This document shows positions 33,881-42,893 of a stretch of DNA of 64,000 nucleotides, one piece after another; the first letter of the stretch is position 1, and every line of letters starts with the position of its first letter. The notes under the pieces are model-generated. The model saw only the letters and a list, made by a program, of their open reading frames with translations. It ran no database searches and had not been told where the DNA came from. The position numbers were made by a program, and so were the translations under genes. The stretch is from CADDYT01 sp035294125. GTDB taxonomy: Bacteria > Chloroflexota > Ktedonobacteria > Ktedonobacterales > Ktedonobacteraceae. The DNA lies in NCBI GenBank assembly GCA_035294125.1, contig DATGLM010000011.1, positions 1-64,000 of the forward strand. Direction: 5' to 3'.

Positions 33881-34399
33881 ATGCAAAAGGCGAAACGCTA
33901 TGCGATCATTGTGGGCATTGTGGTGGGGATACTCTTAATTGCCGGTATTATCCTCGCTGCCATCTTCAACGTCTGGCTGACCATTCTGTATATTGCTCTG
34001 ATTATCCTGGCCGCCTTTACACTCCTCGCCGTCGCGTTCCAGATTTATGCTGTGCTCATGCTCATTCGTTCCATCACGACGGTGCGGGATGAGATGAAGC
34101 CGCTGATTGCCTCGGTGCAGCAGACGGTGGGCATTGTGCAGGATACGGCGAAGACGGCGGGCCAGACGGCGAGCACGATTGGTTCAACGGCCAAACTGAC
34201 CCAGGAATTTGCGGTGAGGCCGACGATACGTGTGGTGGCCGGACTGGTTGCGGCCCGACAGGTGTTGGGCATTCTGACTGGTGGGCGGCGTGCGGAGAGC
34301 CAGCGCGAGCGGAGGCGCCAGCAGCAGATGGAGGCGATAGAGGCCGCCAATGCCGTGGCGAACGCTGGCACCGGCATTGTCGCCGGTGGAGGAGAATAA
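33881..34399 (+). CDS. Small two-helix membrane protein, unknown function
   Basis: 172 aa. Two strongly hydrophobic helices (about residues 8-28 and 31-62), then an amphipathic, Thr/Ala-rich helix (PLIASVQQTVGIVQDTAKTAGQTAS), which resembles DUF948/apolipoprotein-like segments, and a basic Arg/Gln helix near the C-terminus. Not assigned to a named family. GGGAGGT box 7 bp before the ATG. The next gene begins 3 bp after the stop. Confidence 0.7.
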   Translation: MQKAKRYAIIVGIVVGILLIAGIILAAIFNVWLTILYIALIILAAFTLLAVAFQIYAVLMLIRSITTVRDEMKPLIASVQQTVGIVQDTAKTAGQTASTIGSTAKLTQEFAVRPTIRVVAGLVAARQVLGILTGGRRAESQRERRRQQQMEAIEAANAVANAGTGIVAGGGE

Positions 34400-34401
34400 T
34401 C

Positions 34402-34971
34402 ATGCTCTATGTATTCGCAAGCAATCCTCTCGCTGCCTGGGGCCAGGCCGCGGCGATTCTGCTGGTGATCGAGTTATTCTTCTTTGTCCTGATTGGCCTG
34501 GCGCTGATGGGCGGGCTGATGTTCGGCCTTTCCTGGCTGCGTGAGAAGACAGAACTCATCAAGAAACTGCGCCCTACCGTCGAAGGCGTGAATACGAAGA
34601 CGGAAGAGGCGATTCATGGCACGCTGCCACCGGCTGGGCCACATGAAAACAAGGTGATCCACACCATAGCCGAGGTCCCGGCGAAGATCGATGATGTTGA
34701 GAAGAAGATCGACCAGGGCGCTGATAAAGTGGCGGAAATGGTGATCGAGTTTCGCGCTCGCACGGTGATGGTCGAGAGCATCGTGAAAGCCTTCTTTGCC
34801 CCGAAGACGGTGAGACGAGAACTGGAAAAGCGCCGGGAAGAGGTGGGATTCGCCAGCCCGGGCTATCGCATGCTGGTCGAGGAGAAGGTGCCGGAAGCAC
34901 CGAATCAGATCGGCGATGCTTTCGTGGGAGCCGTGCGGTCCGGCGAAGTCAGAGATGCATCTACTCCTTGA
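34402..34971 (+). CDS. Single-helix membrane protein with coiled-coil tail
   Basis: 189 aa. One or two hydrophobic helices at residues 15-45, then a cytoplasmic part with a charged helix (IAEVPAKIDDVEKKIDQGADKVAEMVIEFRAR). I do not recognise a named family. GGAGGAG lies before the ATG, inside the end of the previous gene, and the 3' end overlaps the MFS start by 17 bp. With the gene before it this looks like a membrane pair, perhaps a spacer or scaffold for the transporter. Confidence 0.68.
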   Translation: MLYVFASNPLAAWGQAAAILLVIELFFFVLIGLALMGGLMFGLSWLREKTELIKKLRPTVEGVNTKTEEAIHGTLPPAGPHENKVIHTIAEVPAKIDDVEKKIDQGADKVAEMVIEFRARTVMVESIVKAFFAPKTVRRELEKRREEVGFASPGYRMLVEEKVPEAPNQIGDAFVGAVRSGEVRDASTP

Positions 34972-36412
34972 TTACATCCAGCAGTTTGGACGTTTGCAGC
35001 GCAATGCTCGTCTCTATCTGATAAGCAATGCGCTGGGCGGCGTCTCGACGGGCATTGTGCTGGTCCTTTACAATCTTTACCTGGTTTCACTGGGGTATGG
35101 CACTGATTTTGTCGGTGCCATCCTTTTCGTTGGCACGCTGGGCGCGGGTATAGCCATCTTCCCCGCTGGTGTCTGTATCGACCGTTTCGGCGGCAAACTG
35201 GTGATGATCTGGTCAAGTCTCATCCTGGGATTGATCGGTATCGGGCAGATTCTCTTTCGCCAGCCGTTGCCACTGCTGGTCACGGCTTTTTTCGCTGGCG
35301 TGGCGGGCGCGGCCCTGCTCGTTGTCAACGCCCCCTATTTAACGGCGAACAGCACATCGGATGAGCGCACGTATCTTTTCAGCCTGAACATCACTCTCTC
35401 CCTGATTACCACCGTGCTGGGCAAAGTGCTCGGCGGCATATTGCCGATCTGGTTTCGCGGCATGCCCGCGCTCATGGCACCGTTGCCACCCGCCATCTCG
35501 CCTCTCCTGGCGCGCGCAGCCTTGCCGCGCTCCTACCAGCTTGCCTTGCTCTTCGCCGGTGTCATCGCCGGACCCAGCCTCATCCCCCTCTTTCTGTTAA
35601 GCAGCGATCGCCCCACAAAGCCCGCAGGCGCACGATTCAGCGAGCGCACCGCTGCTTTATCGGCCCCGTTGCCGCCCATACGGCAGTATCTCTCAAAGGA
35701 TTTCATTCGCAGCAAACTGGCTCCGCTGGCCGGGTGGATGTGGTTGGCGTGGAGGTATGTGCGTTCGCGCGAACTGCTGCACAACGCCATTTTCCTGTTA
35801 GTGATGGTGCAGGTGCTGATCGGGCTGGGCGCAGGCCTGTTTATCCCCTATTTCAACATTTATTTTGTCGATCACCTTGGTGCCTCCTCCGCGCTGTTTG
35901 GCCTGATCGACGGCGGGGCGAACGCGCTGACGGCCCTGCTCACTCTCGTCGCGCCCTGGCTGGCGCAGCGTCTGGGCAAAATCAGGGGCATTGTTTTGTC
36001 TGAGCTGGTCAGTATTCCTCTCATGCTCACCATTGGCCTGACGGGCCTGTTGCCCCTGGCCGCTCTGCTCTATCCGTTCCGGCAGGGATTCATGGATATG
36101 TCTAATGGAGTGCTGCAAGTCTTTTCGATGGAGGTGGTGCCACAGCAACGTCGCGGCCTCGCCAACAGCGCCTATCAGGCTGCCTATCAGGTTGCCTGGG
36201 CCATTACCGCTCCCATCGGCGGCTTCATCATCGCCTTTTCAGGCTATTCACCCATCTTCATCCTCGGAGCCTGCTGTTACCTTTCGGCTATCGCCACTTT
36301 ATGGTTCAACTTTCATGGCAAGAGAGGTCGGAAAGCGCAACTGGAGGCTTCAGACGAGCAGGTAATGGCTTCTCAGATCGGTACAGCCCCATCGCGAGCT
36401 GTAAAAAACTAG
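34955..36412 (+). CDS. Major facilitator superfamily transporter
   Basis: 485 aa with about 12 membrane helices. The loop between helices 2 and 3 reads GVCIDRFGGKLVMI, the MFS A-like motif, and a second copy (APWLAQRLGKIRGIV) lies in the C-terminal half. A cytoplasmic loop separates the halves (about residues 215-265). Start at 34955 (MHLLLDYIQQFG) is chosen; a frame from 34916 would add 13 residues and overlap the previous gene further. The substrate cannot be read from the sequence; drug or sugar export is possible. Confidence 0.85.
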   Translation: MHLLLDYIQQFGRLQRNARLYLISNALGGVSTGIVLVLYNLYLVSLGYGTDFVGAILFVGTLGAGIAIFPAGVCIDRFGGKLVMIWSSLILGLIGIGQILFRQPLPLLVTAFFAGVAGAALLVVNAPYLTANSTSDERTYLFSLNITLSLITTVLGKVLGGILPIWFRGMPALMAPLPPAISPLLARAALPRSYQLALLFAGVIAGPSLIPLFLLSSDRPTKPAGARFSERTAALSAPLPPIRQYLSKDFIRSKLAPLAGWMWLAWRYVRSRELLHNAIFLLVMVQVLIGLGAGLFIPYFNIYFVDHLGASSALFGLIDGGANALTALLTLVAPWLAQRLGKIRGIVLSELVSIPLMLTIGLTGLLPLAALLYPFRQGFMDMSNGVLQVFSMEVVPQQRRGLANSAYQAAYQVAWAITAPIGGFIIAFSGYSPIFILGACCYLSAIATLWFNFHGKRGRKAQLEASDEQVMASQIGTAPSRAVKN

Positions 36413-36471
36413 CTCGGAAACCTCCAGCCCCTATGGCAGGCTCAAGGATGGATATGGGAAAAAATAGAGGC

Positions 36472-36500
36472 TTGTCAAGGTAAAGACGGCGTGATATAGT
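36472..36500 (+). promoter_or_regulatory. Promoter TTGTCA-N17-TATAGT of the response-regulator gene
   Basis: -35 TTGTCA at 36472-36477 and -10 TATAGT at 36495-36500 with the ideal 17-bp spacer, 58 bp before the ATG. The same two hexamers at the same spacing precede mutS. Confidence 0.7.
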
Positions 36501-36558
36501 TGCTTCACCAGGCTGAAGCGTATGGGCAAACCTTACTTTAAAGATTGGGTGAGCGATA

Positions 36559-38541
36559 ATGTCTGAACGGTTTCGCGTTCTTGTTGTTGAAGATGAAGAG
36601 ACTCTGAACCAGAGTATTGTCAACTCTCTGCGCCGGGATGGCTATATGGTGCAGGGGGTGATGAGTGGTGCGGAGGCGATTCGTATCCTGTGGACGGAAG
36701 AATGCGACGTAGTGATTAGCGACCAGAAGACGCCCGGTATCGACGGCTTTGAACTGCTGCAGTGGCTGCGCACCAACCGGCCCAATACCCGCATGATTAT
36801 GCTTTCTGAGTACGGGTCACCGGAGACCCGCGTCCAGGCGTTGGAGAGTGGGGCCGTCAGCTATCTGGAGAAGCCGCTTAACCTGCATCTGCTCAAAGAG
36901 GAACTGCGCCGCCTGCTCCAGCAGACCGGCTTTTCCGCCAGCCTGGATTCTTTTGATCTGCTCGATGTCATTCAGATTATCAATATGAGCCGTAAGAGTA
37001 TTGCGCTGCTGATAAATACGGGGCTGGAGGAGCACGGCGTGCTGCGTTTTCAGGATGGGGAGTTGATCTGGGCGGAGTATGGAACCCTGCGCGGCGAAGA
37101 GGCCTTCTTCGCGCTGGCCGCCCATATGAATGGCATGGTCATTCACCAGCCCTGGAACGAGCGCATTCAGCCCAATGTCTCCCAGCCGCTTTCTCGCCTG
37201 ATTTTTCAGGCGCTGCAATATCGCAGCAAGTACGCGGTGCGCCAGCAGCAGACGGGCGAGCAAGCAGCGCTTGCAAGCCAGCCAGTGGCGCAGAGCCAGG
37301 CACAGAGGCTGGTGCCCGACGAGATTGACGATTCACCTTTTGTCTTCTCCGATGAGCCTGCGATCTTTACTCCTGTAGAGGCCAGGGCGGCAGTGAATCA
37401 GGAACAGAGGGGACAGGAGGGAGAGCAAAGACTGGAATGGTGGCAGGAGACGGGGCATGGGCTGGCGAATGGAGCGCAGGCGAGAGATGATCATGTTTCC
37501 GATGAGATACCGAAGACACCCGGACGTCCGTTGACAGGTAATACAAATATCATGCCCTCTGTGGTGCGCAAGACGCTCGCCAGCCAGCGTCCCGATCTAC
37601 CTGCGTGGTTGACAGAGCAGCCGACGAAGAGCGACTCTCCCGCGCTGCGCCCCGCAGCGCTTTCCAGCAGCACGCCGTTACCGGCGATTCCGTCTTTCAA
37701 ACCCTCTCCGACCGAATGGCTACCTCCTATCCAGCCGCCTGCGCAGTCGGTGCCGACGGATGCGAGAATACCCGCGACCCCATCACAGCCGACGCCTGTG
37801 GTGAAGGTGAGCGAGCAGTCGCCGCAAGGGCAGACCACAGGGATGCAGCAGAGTATCTCAGCGCCAACATCCAGGGCGTCACGACAGAGTTCGCTGGAAT
37901 GGCAACCGCCGGAGCAGGAGGCGAGCCAGGGCCGCTTACAAAGCCTGATGACCCCAACTCCTCCTGCAACTGGAAAGACGAGAGAGGCCGCGTCTGGTGA
38001 TCGAAGTCCGAGCGGGGCGTTGCATACAACAGCCCGGAGGCCGAGAGTATCAAATCCTGGCCCGGGAAGCCATGCCGACAGCAGTGGAAAGCAATGGCAG
38101 GGAGAGCAGACAGATGTCACCGTGCCGGGACAGGGAAATGGTTCGCAGCGACAGGCACAGGGAACACGCCATAACTATCAGGCCCTGATCTCTGCGCTGC
38201 AAACGCTGGGCTATTCTATTCCCGGCTTTGTCGCGGCGGCGGTAGTCGGTCTGGATGGTCAGCCAATAGCCCAGGTGGCCGTCGACGACCTGGACATCTC
38301 ACAGGTGTGCAGATATTTTAGCAATATTTTATTCGGCGTATTGCGCTCGCTCGAACAGGGTGGTTGGGGTGGACACGAGGAGACAGTCATTACAAGCGAG
38401 AGCAGGCATATCTTGCTGCGCATTGTAAGCGGCAAGGGCAATGCGTTCCAGGTGCTGATTACGACCCGCGAGGCCGAACCCATGGAGAGCCTGGAGGTGA
38501 TGGCGAATGTCGAAGGAGCTATCAGCGCGGCTCTGCGCTAA
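36559..38541 (+). CDS. REC-DUF4388-Roadblock regulatory protein
   Basis: 660 aa. Receiver domain at 1-120 with acidic pair E11/D12, phospho-acceptor D55 (VVISDQKTPG) and K105 (YLEKPL). A DUF4388 (PATAN) domain at about 125-235 (SLDSFDLLDVIQIINMSRKS...LRFQDGELIWAEYG). A long, disordered Pro/Ser/Gln linker at 240-530. A Roadblock/LC7 domain at 535-660 (SIPGFVAAAVVGLDGQPIAQV). No DNA-binding output domain, so it likely signals through protein contacts, for example with small GTPases (Roadblock partners). No histidine kinase is adjacent. Weak ribosome-binding site GGTGAG. Confidence 0.9.
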   Translation: MSERFRVLVVEDEETLNQSIVNSLRRDGYMVQGVMSGAEAIRILWTEECDVVISDQKTPGIDGFELLQWLRTNRPNTRMIMLSEYGSPETRVQALESGAVSYLEKPLNLHLLKEELRRLLQQTGFSASLDSFDLLDVIQIINMSRKSIALLINTGLEEHGVLRFQDGELIWAEYGTLRGEEAFFALAAHMNGMVIHQPWNERIQPNVSQPLSRLIFQALQYRSKYAVRQQQTGEQAALASQPVAQSQAQRLVPDEIDDSPFVFSDEPAIFTPVEARAAVNQEQRGQEGEQRLEWWQETGHGLANGAQARDDHVSDEIPKTPGRPLTGNTNIMPSVVRKTLASQRPDLPAWLTEQPTKSDSPALRPAALSSSTPLPAIPSFKPSPTEWLPPIQPPAQSVPTDARIPATPSQPTPVVKVSEQSPQGQTTGMQQSISAPTSRASRQSSLEWQPPEQEASQGRLQSLMTPTPPATGKTREAASGDRSPSGALHTTARRPRVSNPGPGSHADSSGKQWQGEQTDVTVPGQGNGSQRQAQGTRHNYQALISALQTLGYSIPGFVAAAVVGLDGQPIAQVAVDDLDISQVCRYFSNILFGVLRSLEQGGWGGHEETVITSESRHILLRIVSGKGNAFQVLITTREAEPMESLEVMANVEGAISAALR

Positions 38542-38580
38542 CCGGGTATATACTATAAAGCTGGAAGAGGAGAGACAGGC

Positions 38581-38715
38581 ATGAGCGAGGAGAAACGTCC
38601 TCGAACCGAAGAGGAGAAGCGGATTGACCGCCGATCCTTTTATATCGGCATCTTTATCGGTTTTGCGATCATTGCACTTTTTACTATCCTGTACCTGGCA
38701 GGGTACATGAAATAG
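38581..38715 (+). CDS. 44-residue single-helix membrane protein
   Basis: Starts 39 bp after the REC-DUF4388-Roadblock stop with AAGAGGAGAG upstream of the ATG. A charged head (MSEEKRPRTEEEKRIDRRS) is followed by one transmembrane helix (YIGIFIGFAIIALFTILYL). Composition and the ribosome-binding site support a real small protein. It is probably co-transcribed with the regulator and could anchor or modulate it. A bidirectional hairpin follows. Confidence 0.7.
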   Translation: MSEEKRPRTEEEKRIDRRSFYIGIFIGFAIIALFTILYLAGYMK

Positions 38716-38784
38716 GTTCTGCTCTATAAGCTCTGATAACGCCTTTTTCAAGACTTGAGTGCCTCTGATCAGTTTTTGCGCTTC

Positions 38785-38846
38785 TCTCATGCCATAAAAA
38801 GACTCTCTCAGGTGTCATTCTGAGAGAGTCTTTTTATGGCATGAGA
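38785..38846. terminator. Bidirectional 27-bp-arm hairpin between convergent genes
   Basis: Arms 38785-38811 and 38820-38846 are exact reverse complements with an 8-nt loop (GTGTCATT). AAAAA/TTTTT tracts lie in the stem. It separates the plus-strand small membrane gene from the minus-strand pspA-like gene. Confidence 0.75.
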
Positions 38847-38876
38847 TTCGCATCGTCAAATCAGTATCTCACGCCT

Positions 38877-39746
38877 TCATTCTAGCAATTTCTTTAGTTG
38901 TTCCACGGCAGCTTCTTCGTCCTGTGGAGGTGGGGACGATTGAGGTGACACGGGTGGTTGCCGTGGCTGTTCTGGCTGCCGCCGGGCCTGCTTTCTGGCT
39001 GGCGTGCCCTCTTCTGGCTGTGGAGGGATGAGCGGCGAGAGATGCGGTTTCCCCTCTTCCAGGAGCGGTGGTTCTATCTGTGCTTGACGTTTTTTCGCTT
39101 TGAGGGCGTAAAGCTGCTGCTCGACGGTCTGCTCACTGGAGACCTGCTCAAGCTGGGAGTCGAAGTCGAGGTCGCGTTTGTGCAGTTCGGCCAGGGCGCG
39201 GGCACGAGCCTCAGCCTCCATAACGGCTTCCTGGGCGCGGCTGGTACGTTCCTGCTCTTTCTGGCTGCCTGTTTTGTTGAGGGCTTCGAGGACGCGCTGC
39301 TGGATGAGGGCGTTGCGCTTGCGGGTAACAAGCAGCTCGATCGTCGTCTCGACTTCAGCAATTTTGGCTTCGAGCTGGCGCAGGGCGTCGCGCATGGTGA
39401 CCACCAACTGCTCCTGTTCCTTTTGTTGTTGCTGGTAGCGTTGTGCCTGCTTGAGGATATCGTTATAGCGCGTGAGGGCAGCGCGGGCGGCATCGTCGTT
39501 ATTTTGTTGGATGGCTTGCTCTGCCTTGTGGAGCCATGTCTCTGCCTCCGCCATCTTCTCTTTACTGCGCGTGCGCAATTTATGACTCGCGGCAATAGCG
39601 GTAGCTACCTGTGTCTTGACCTGCACCAGTTGATTGCGCATATCAAGCTGAAGCTGCCGCAGCACCTTTTCCGGGTCATCTGATTTCTCGACCACGCTGT
39701 CAAGGTTTGCTCGCAGTAAGATAAGCACTCTTTCCAACAAATTCAT
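38877..39746 (-). CDS. PspA/IM30-family membrane-protection protein
   Basis: 289 aa. PspA/Vipp1 (ESCRT-III-like) protein: MNLLERVLILLRANLDSVV is the N-terminal amphipathic helix, followed by long coiled-coil helices (to about residue 225). Family length is about 220-230 aa; here a Pro-rich tail (residues 230-275) and a final helix (EEAAVEQLKKLL) are added. The start at 39746 is set by the family N-terminus and GGAAGGGG upstream; a frame from 39806 adds a non-family leader. These proteins coat and repair damaged membranes. It lies just downstream of the flotillin gene, a fitting membrane-stress partner. Confidence 0.9.
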   Translation of the reverse strand: MNLLERVLILLRANLDSVVEKSDDPEKVLRQLQLDMRNQLVQVKTQVATAIAASHKLRTRSKEKMAEAETWLHKAEQAIQQNNDDAARAALTRYNDILKQAQRYQQQQKEQEQLVVTMRDALRQLEAKIAEVETTIELLVTRKRNALIQQRVLEALNKTGSQKEQERTSRAQEAVMEAEARARALAELHKRDLDFDSQLEQVSSEQTVEQQLYALKAKKRQAQIEPPLLEEGKPHLSPLIPPQPEEGTPARKQARRQPEQPRQPPVSPQSSPPPQDEEAAVEQLKKLLE

Positions 39747-39804
39747 GTGCGCCCCTTCCGCCAGATATATGGTATTTAAGATAAATGCGAATACGGATAG
39801 CGGC

Positions 39805-39853
39805 AAGTTTCAGTTCGTGCGTAGCCAGCGAGCCTGCGCACGAACTGAAACTT
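39805..39853 (-). terminator. 17-bp-arm hairpin after the flotillin gene
   Basis: AAGTTTCAGTTCGTGCG (39805-39821) is inverted at 39837-39853 with a 15-nt loop. It begins 11 bp past the flotillin stop at 39864 and precedes pspA, so it may lower read-through between them. Confidence 0.6.
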
Positions 39854-39863
39854 ACCATACCTG

Positions 39864-41432
39864 TTATTGATGATCGTCAGGAGCGGAGTCACTGGCTTCG
39901 ACGGGGATAGTGGAGCCGTTGACCTTGCCGTTGCTGCTGGCCTGATTCTCCTGAGTTGCCAGCGCCGGGATGCGGCTCATCAGGTCGCCAACGCGGGTGC
40001 CACTGAGCAGTTCGAACAGGGCCGGGACCTGGGCAACCATGTCGACGATGTCACCGGTGAGACGGCTGGCGCCAAGACCACCGTTGTGGGTGCCAGCACC
40101 ACTGCCGGTAGAGACGATGGTGACTTTGTCGACCTTGCTCAGAGGCTCGGCGATGGCGCGCACGATCTCCGGCATATTGGTGAGCAGCTTGTCGAGCACG
40201 GCAGCCTGGTTGTATTCGTGGAACGCGGCGGCCTTGACCTTCATCGCGTCGGCTTCGGCTTCACCTTTGGCGCGGATGATTTCTGCTTCTGCCAGGCCTT
40301 TGGCGCGGATGACTTCTGCTTCTGCCAGACCTCTGGCCCGGTTGGCATCGGCTTCGCCGATACCGCGTGCTTTGGCGGCGTCGGCCTGACCTTGCGCTTC
40401 GAGGATGAGGCGCTGGCGTTCGGCTTCGGCGACGGTTTCGATGCGGCGGCGCTCGGCCTCGGCTGCTTTCTGAACTGTGGCTTGCAGCTCAAGCTCGCGG
40501 CGCTGGATTTCAGCCTCCTGCACTTTGATCTGCGCCATCTTCTCGGCCTCGGTCACTTTGACGGCCTCAGTGACTACCTGCTGCTGCATCATGTTCGCCT
40601 GGATATCATAGGCTTTGTCGGCAGAGGCCTGCTGCTTCTTGACTTCGGCGTCGAAGGCGGCTTTTTTCAGCGACAGGTTGCGCTGCGATTCGGCCTGCAG
40701 CGCCAGTGACTCGGTTTCCGCTTTCACGCGCTCCTGGTCTGCTGCCGATTTGGCCACGGCTGCCTCACGAGCGGCGTTGGCCTGCTGGATTTGCGTGTCG
40801 CGCTGAGCCAGAGCGGCGGCTATATCGGCATTCTTGCGAATCTCGACGATCTGCGGGCGACCCATGTTGGTGATGTAGTCGTTCTTGTCGCGCACATCCT
40901 TGATGGTGAAGGATATGACTTCCAGACCCATCTTTTGCATGTCGGGGGTGACGGTCTGAAGCATCTTCGCGCCCACCTGCTCAGGGTTTTTCACCAGGTC
41001 TTCGACGGTGAGTTGGCCGACGATGCCGCGCAGGTGGCCCTCCATGACCAGCCGAATAAGATTTTCGCGATCCTCCTGCCGCTTGCTCAGGAACTGCTCG
41101 GCAGCAGTCTTGATGCTCTCTTCATCGGAGCGCACTTTGATCTGCGTGACGGCTTCGACATTGACGGCAACGCCCTGAATGGTGTAGAGGTCCTGCGAGG
41201 GCGCGACGTCGAAGGACATCAACTCAAGCGAGAAGACCTCGGCGCGGTGCGTGAGCGGAATGACCAGCCGCGAACCGCCGGTCACCACTTTGGTGCCGCC
41301 CGCACCGTAGACGATGAGTGCCTGGTTCGGGCCAACCTTGCGCAGGAGACGCCCGATGGTGCTGATGGCAAAGAAAACGATAACGAGAGCTACCACCACG
41401 ATTACTACAATGGTAAGCAGAAGTGCGCTCAT
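39864..41432 (-). CDS. floT: Flotillin-like SPFH protein
   Basis: 522 aa. A membrane-embedded N-terminus (residues 3-30), an SPFH domain (about 32-215, VTGGSRLVIPLTHRAEVFSLELMS), a long Ala/Glu-rich flotillin coiled coil with repeated GLAEAE(V/I)IRAKG units (225-400), and a C-terminal tail. It forms oligomeric scaffolds in ordered membrane patches. The ATG is 7 bp after the stop of the NfeD gene, whose end provides the AAAGGAG box, so the two are coupled as in the yuaF-floT operon. The symbol follows that resemblance. Confidence 0.92.
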   Translation of the reverse strand: MSALLLTIVVIVVVALVIVFFAISTIGRLLRKVGPNQALIVYGAGGTKVVTGGSRLVIPLTHRAEVFSLELMSFDVAPSQDLYTIQGVAVNVEAVTQIKVRSDEESIKTAAEQFLSKRQEDRENLIRLVMEGHLRGIVGQLTVEDLVKNPEQVGAKMLQTVTPDMQKMGLEVISFTIKDVRDKNDYITNMGRPQIVEIRKNADIAAALAQRDTQIQQANAAREAAVAKSAADQERVKAETESLALQAESQRNLSLKKAAFDAEVKKQQASADKAYDIQANMMQQQVVTEAVKVTEAEKMAQIKVQEAEIQRRELELQATVQKAAEAERRRIETVAEAERQRLILEAQGQADAAKARGIGEADANRARGLAEAEVIRAKGLAEAEIIRAKGEAEADAMKVKAAAFHEYNQAAVLDKLLTNMPEIVRAIAEPLSKVDKVTIVSTGSGAGTHNGGLGASRLTGDIVDMVAQVPALFELLSGTRVGDLMSRIPALATQENQASSNGKVNGSTIPVEASDSAPDDHQ

Positions 41433-41438
41433 GGCATG

Positions 41439-42332
41439 CTACTCCTTTTGCATTTCATTTCGTATTACTAATCCCACGTCGCTGTTGTCGGTGCCGGACT
41501 CTTCGAGGAGTGCGCGTAATCTGGCGAGTTCGTCGGAGTCAGGTGCTGGAGACTGAGGCTGAGCCTGTCCCCTGTTGCCTGTGTATCCCCCTTCGTATCC
41601 TGTATCCTTTTCGTGCTCCTCGTGTGCTCCGGCTGGTTCGTTAATAAAATGGTCCCAGGTGTCAACCTCCGCAACTCCCTGCGTATAGTTGACGACAACT
41701 ACCTCCTGACCCCGTTCAAGACGCTGGCCGTTGACGCTGCGAGCCGGGATGCTCTTGCGCAGGCCAGCGGGTGATGTGTAGAGAATCTCGCCCATGCCTT
41801 TTTCTTGAATGGTGATGCTCACTGTTCCCAGTAATCCGGTGCGGTCTGCCACGTCTTGCTCGGTCTCTCCCTCGATGCTCCCGAAGATGCGGCTGAACAG
41901 GAGGAGGAGCAGACCGGCTATGACAAGGCCGCTCCCTGCGGCGAGGATCAGAGTAACAGGAAGCAGGAAATGGACTGTGTTGTGAAAGACGTACCCGAAG
42001 AAACCGAATCCAATCAGAAAGAAGACTATAGAGGTAGGGTTGATATAGGCGAACCAGGAGAAGCCACCTCCCTGGTTTCCCTGTCCCTGTGCCGTGTGCG
42101 GCTGTGCAGTTGTACCATGACTGCTGTGAGCCGCGTGAGAACTGGCTGCATGGCTTGCCGCGTGTGTTGTGCCAGCATGTGCCGCTCCAACATGACCAAC
42201 GTGACCGCTATGGCTTACATTGGCATGACCGGCATGGCCGCCCAGAGTGCCGAGCAAGCTGGTGACTAGCAGGAAGAGCAGACCGAACAGGAAACAGCCA
42301 ATAAAGAATAAAGAAAGTGGATCAGTTGCCAT
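41439..42332 (-). CDS. NfeD/YuaF-like membrane protein with His-rich segment
   Basis: 297 aa. A first helix (9-30), then an unusually His-rich, low-complexity stretch (about residues 32-80, repeated GH, AH and SH), two more helices (about 95-155) and a C-terminal OB-fold domain (about 165-235, LLGTVSITIQEKGMGEILY...GQEVVVVNY) as in NfeD proteins. An acidic/Gly tail follows. NfeD proteins accompany flotillins and may control their assembly. The His segment could bind metal ions; that is an inference. AAGGAG box before the ATG, which overlaps the upstream gene by 11 bp. Confidence 0.87.
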   Translation of the reverse strand: MATDPLSLFFIGCFLFGLLFLLVTSLLGTLGGHAGHANVSHSGHVGHVGAAHAGTTHAASHAASSHAAHSSHGTTAQPHTAQGQGNQGGGFSWFAYINPTSIVFFLIGFGFFGYVFHNTVHFLLPVTLILAAGSGLVIAGLLLLLFSRIFGSIEGETEQDVADRTGLLGTVSITIQEKGMGEILYTSPAGLRKSIPARSVNGQRLERGQEVVVVNYTQGVAEVDTWDHFINEPAGAHEEHEKDTGYEGGYTGNRGQAQPQSPAPDSDELARLRALLEESGTDNSDVGLVIRNEMQKE

Positions 42333-42648
42333 AGCTTTGCTCCTTCGGCTGCAAAGCAGCCTTCAGACAATGGCGATCAATACTTTCAAGAATACCGATA
42401 ATGCCCGTCAGCAGACCCGTGATGCCCAGCACAAAAGCGAAGGCGAAGCAGAGCGAGCCGACAGGCGCACCGATGAGTGCCAGTAAGGGAAAAAGTGTAC
42501 CGGCAAATACACTGGCGATCCCCAGAACTGCTGAGCCACTTAGAAGGAGAACCGGAAGCAGCACAGGATATCTATGCCGCAAGGATCTACTACCGCGCCC
42601 CACTGGAAACTGCTGTTGACCAGGAGATTGCTGAAAATCCTGGATCAT
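42322..42648 (-). CDS. Small three-helix membrane protein of the flotillin operon
   Basis: 108 aa. A basic/Gln-rich head (1-27), then three hydrophobic helices (about 28-48, 52-72, 73-93). No named family. AAGGAG lies before the ATG at 42648, and its end overlaps the NfeD gene by 11 bp, so it is the first gene of a probable four-gene operon (this gene, nfeD-like, floT-like, pspA-like). Role unknown; a membrane partner of the flotillin scaffold is likely from position. Confidence 0.7.
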   Translation of the reverse strand: MIQDFQQSPGQQQFPVGRGSRSLRHRYPVLLPVLLLSGSAVLGIASVFAGTLFPLLALIGAPVGSLCFAFAFVLGITGLLTGIIGILESIDRHCLKAALQPKEQSYGN

Positions 42649-42893
42649 AACTACTCCTTAATCACTGACTTGTTCTCTCTAACTCTATCGTATGCCAACG
42701 AGCCTGCGATGATCAGTATCTTCCTCGACGAAAAGCCCTTTGTACTACTCTAAACGTTAAACAGTGTCAAAAATCCAATGAGAGTTTCTTCATACCTTTG
42801 TACTTGACCCTTTCGGGGTTGATGCTATACTTTCCTCGGGAGAACCCGGCAGAACCCAGGCTCTGTCTCGATCTTCCGTTCGGGATGGAAACA

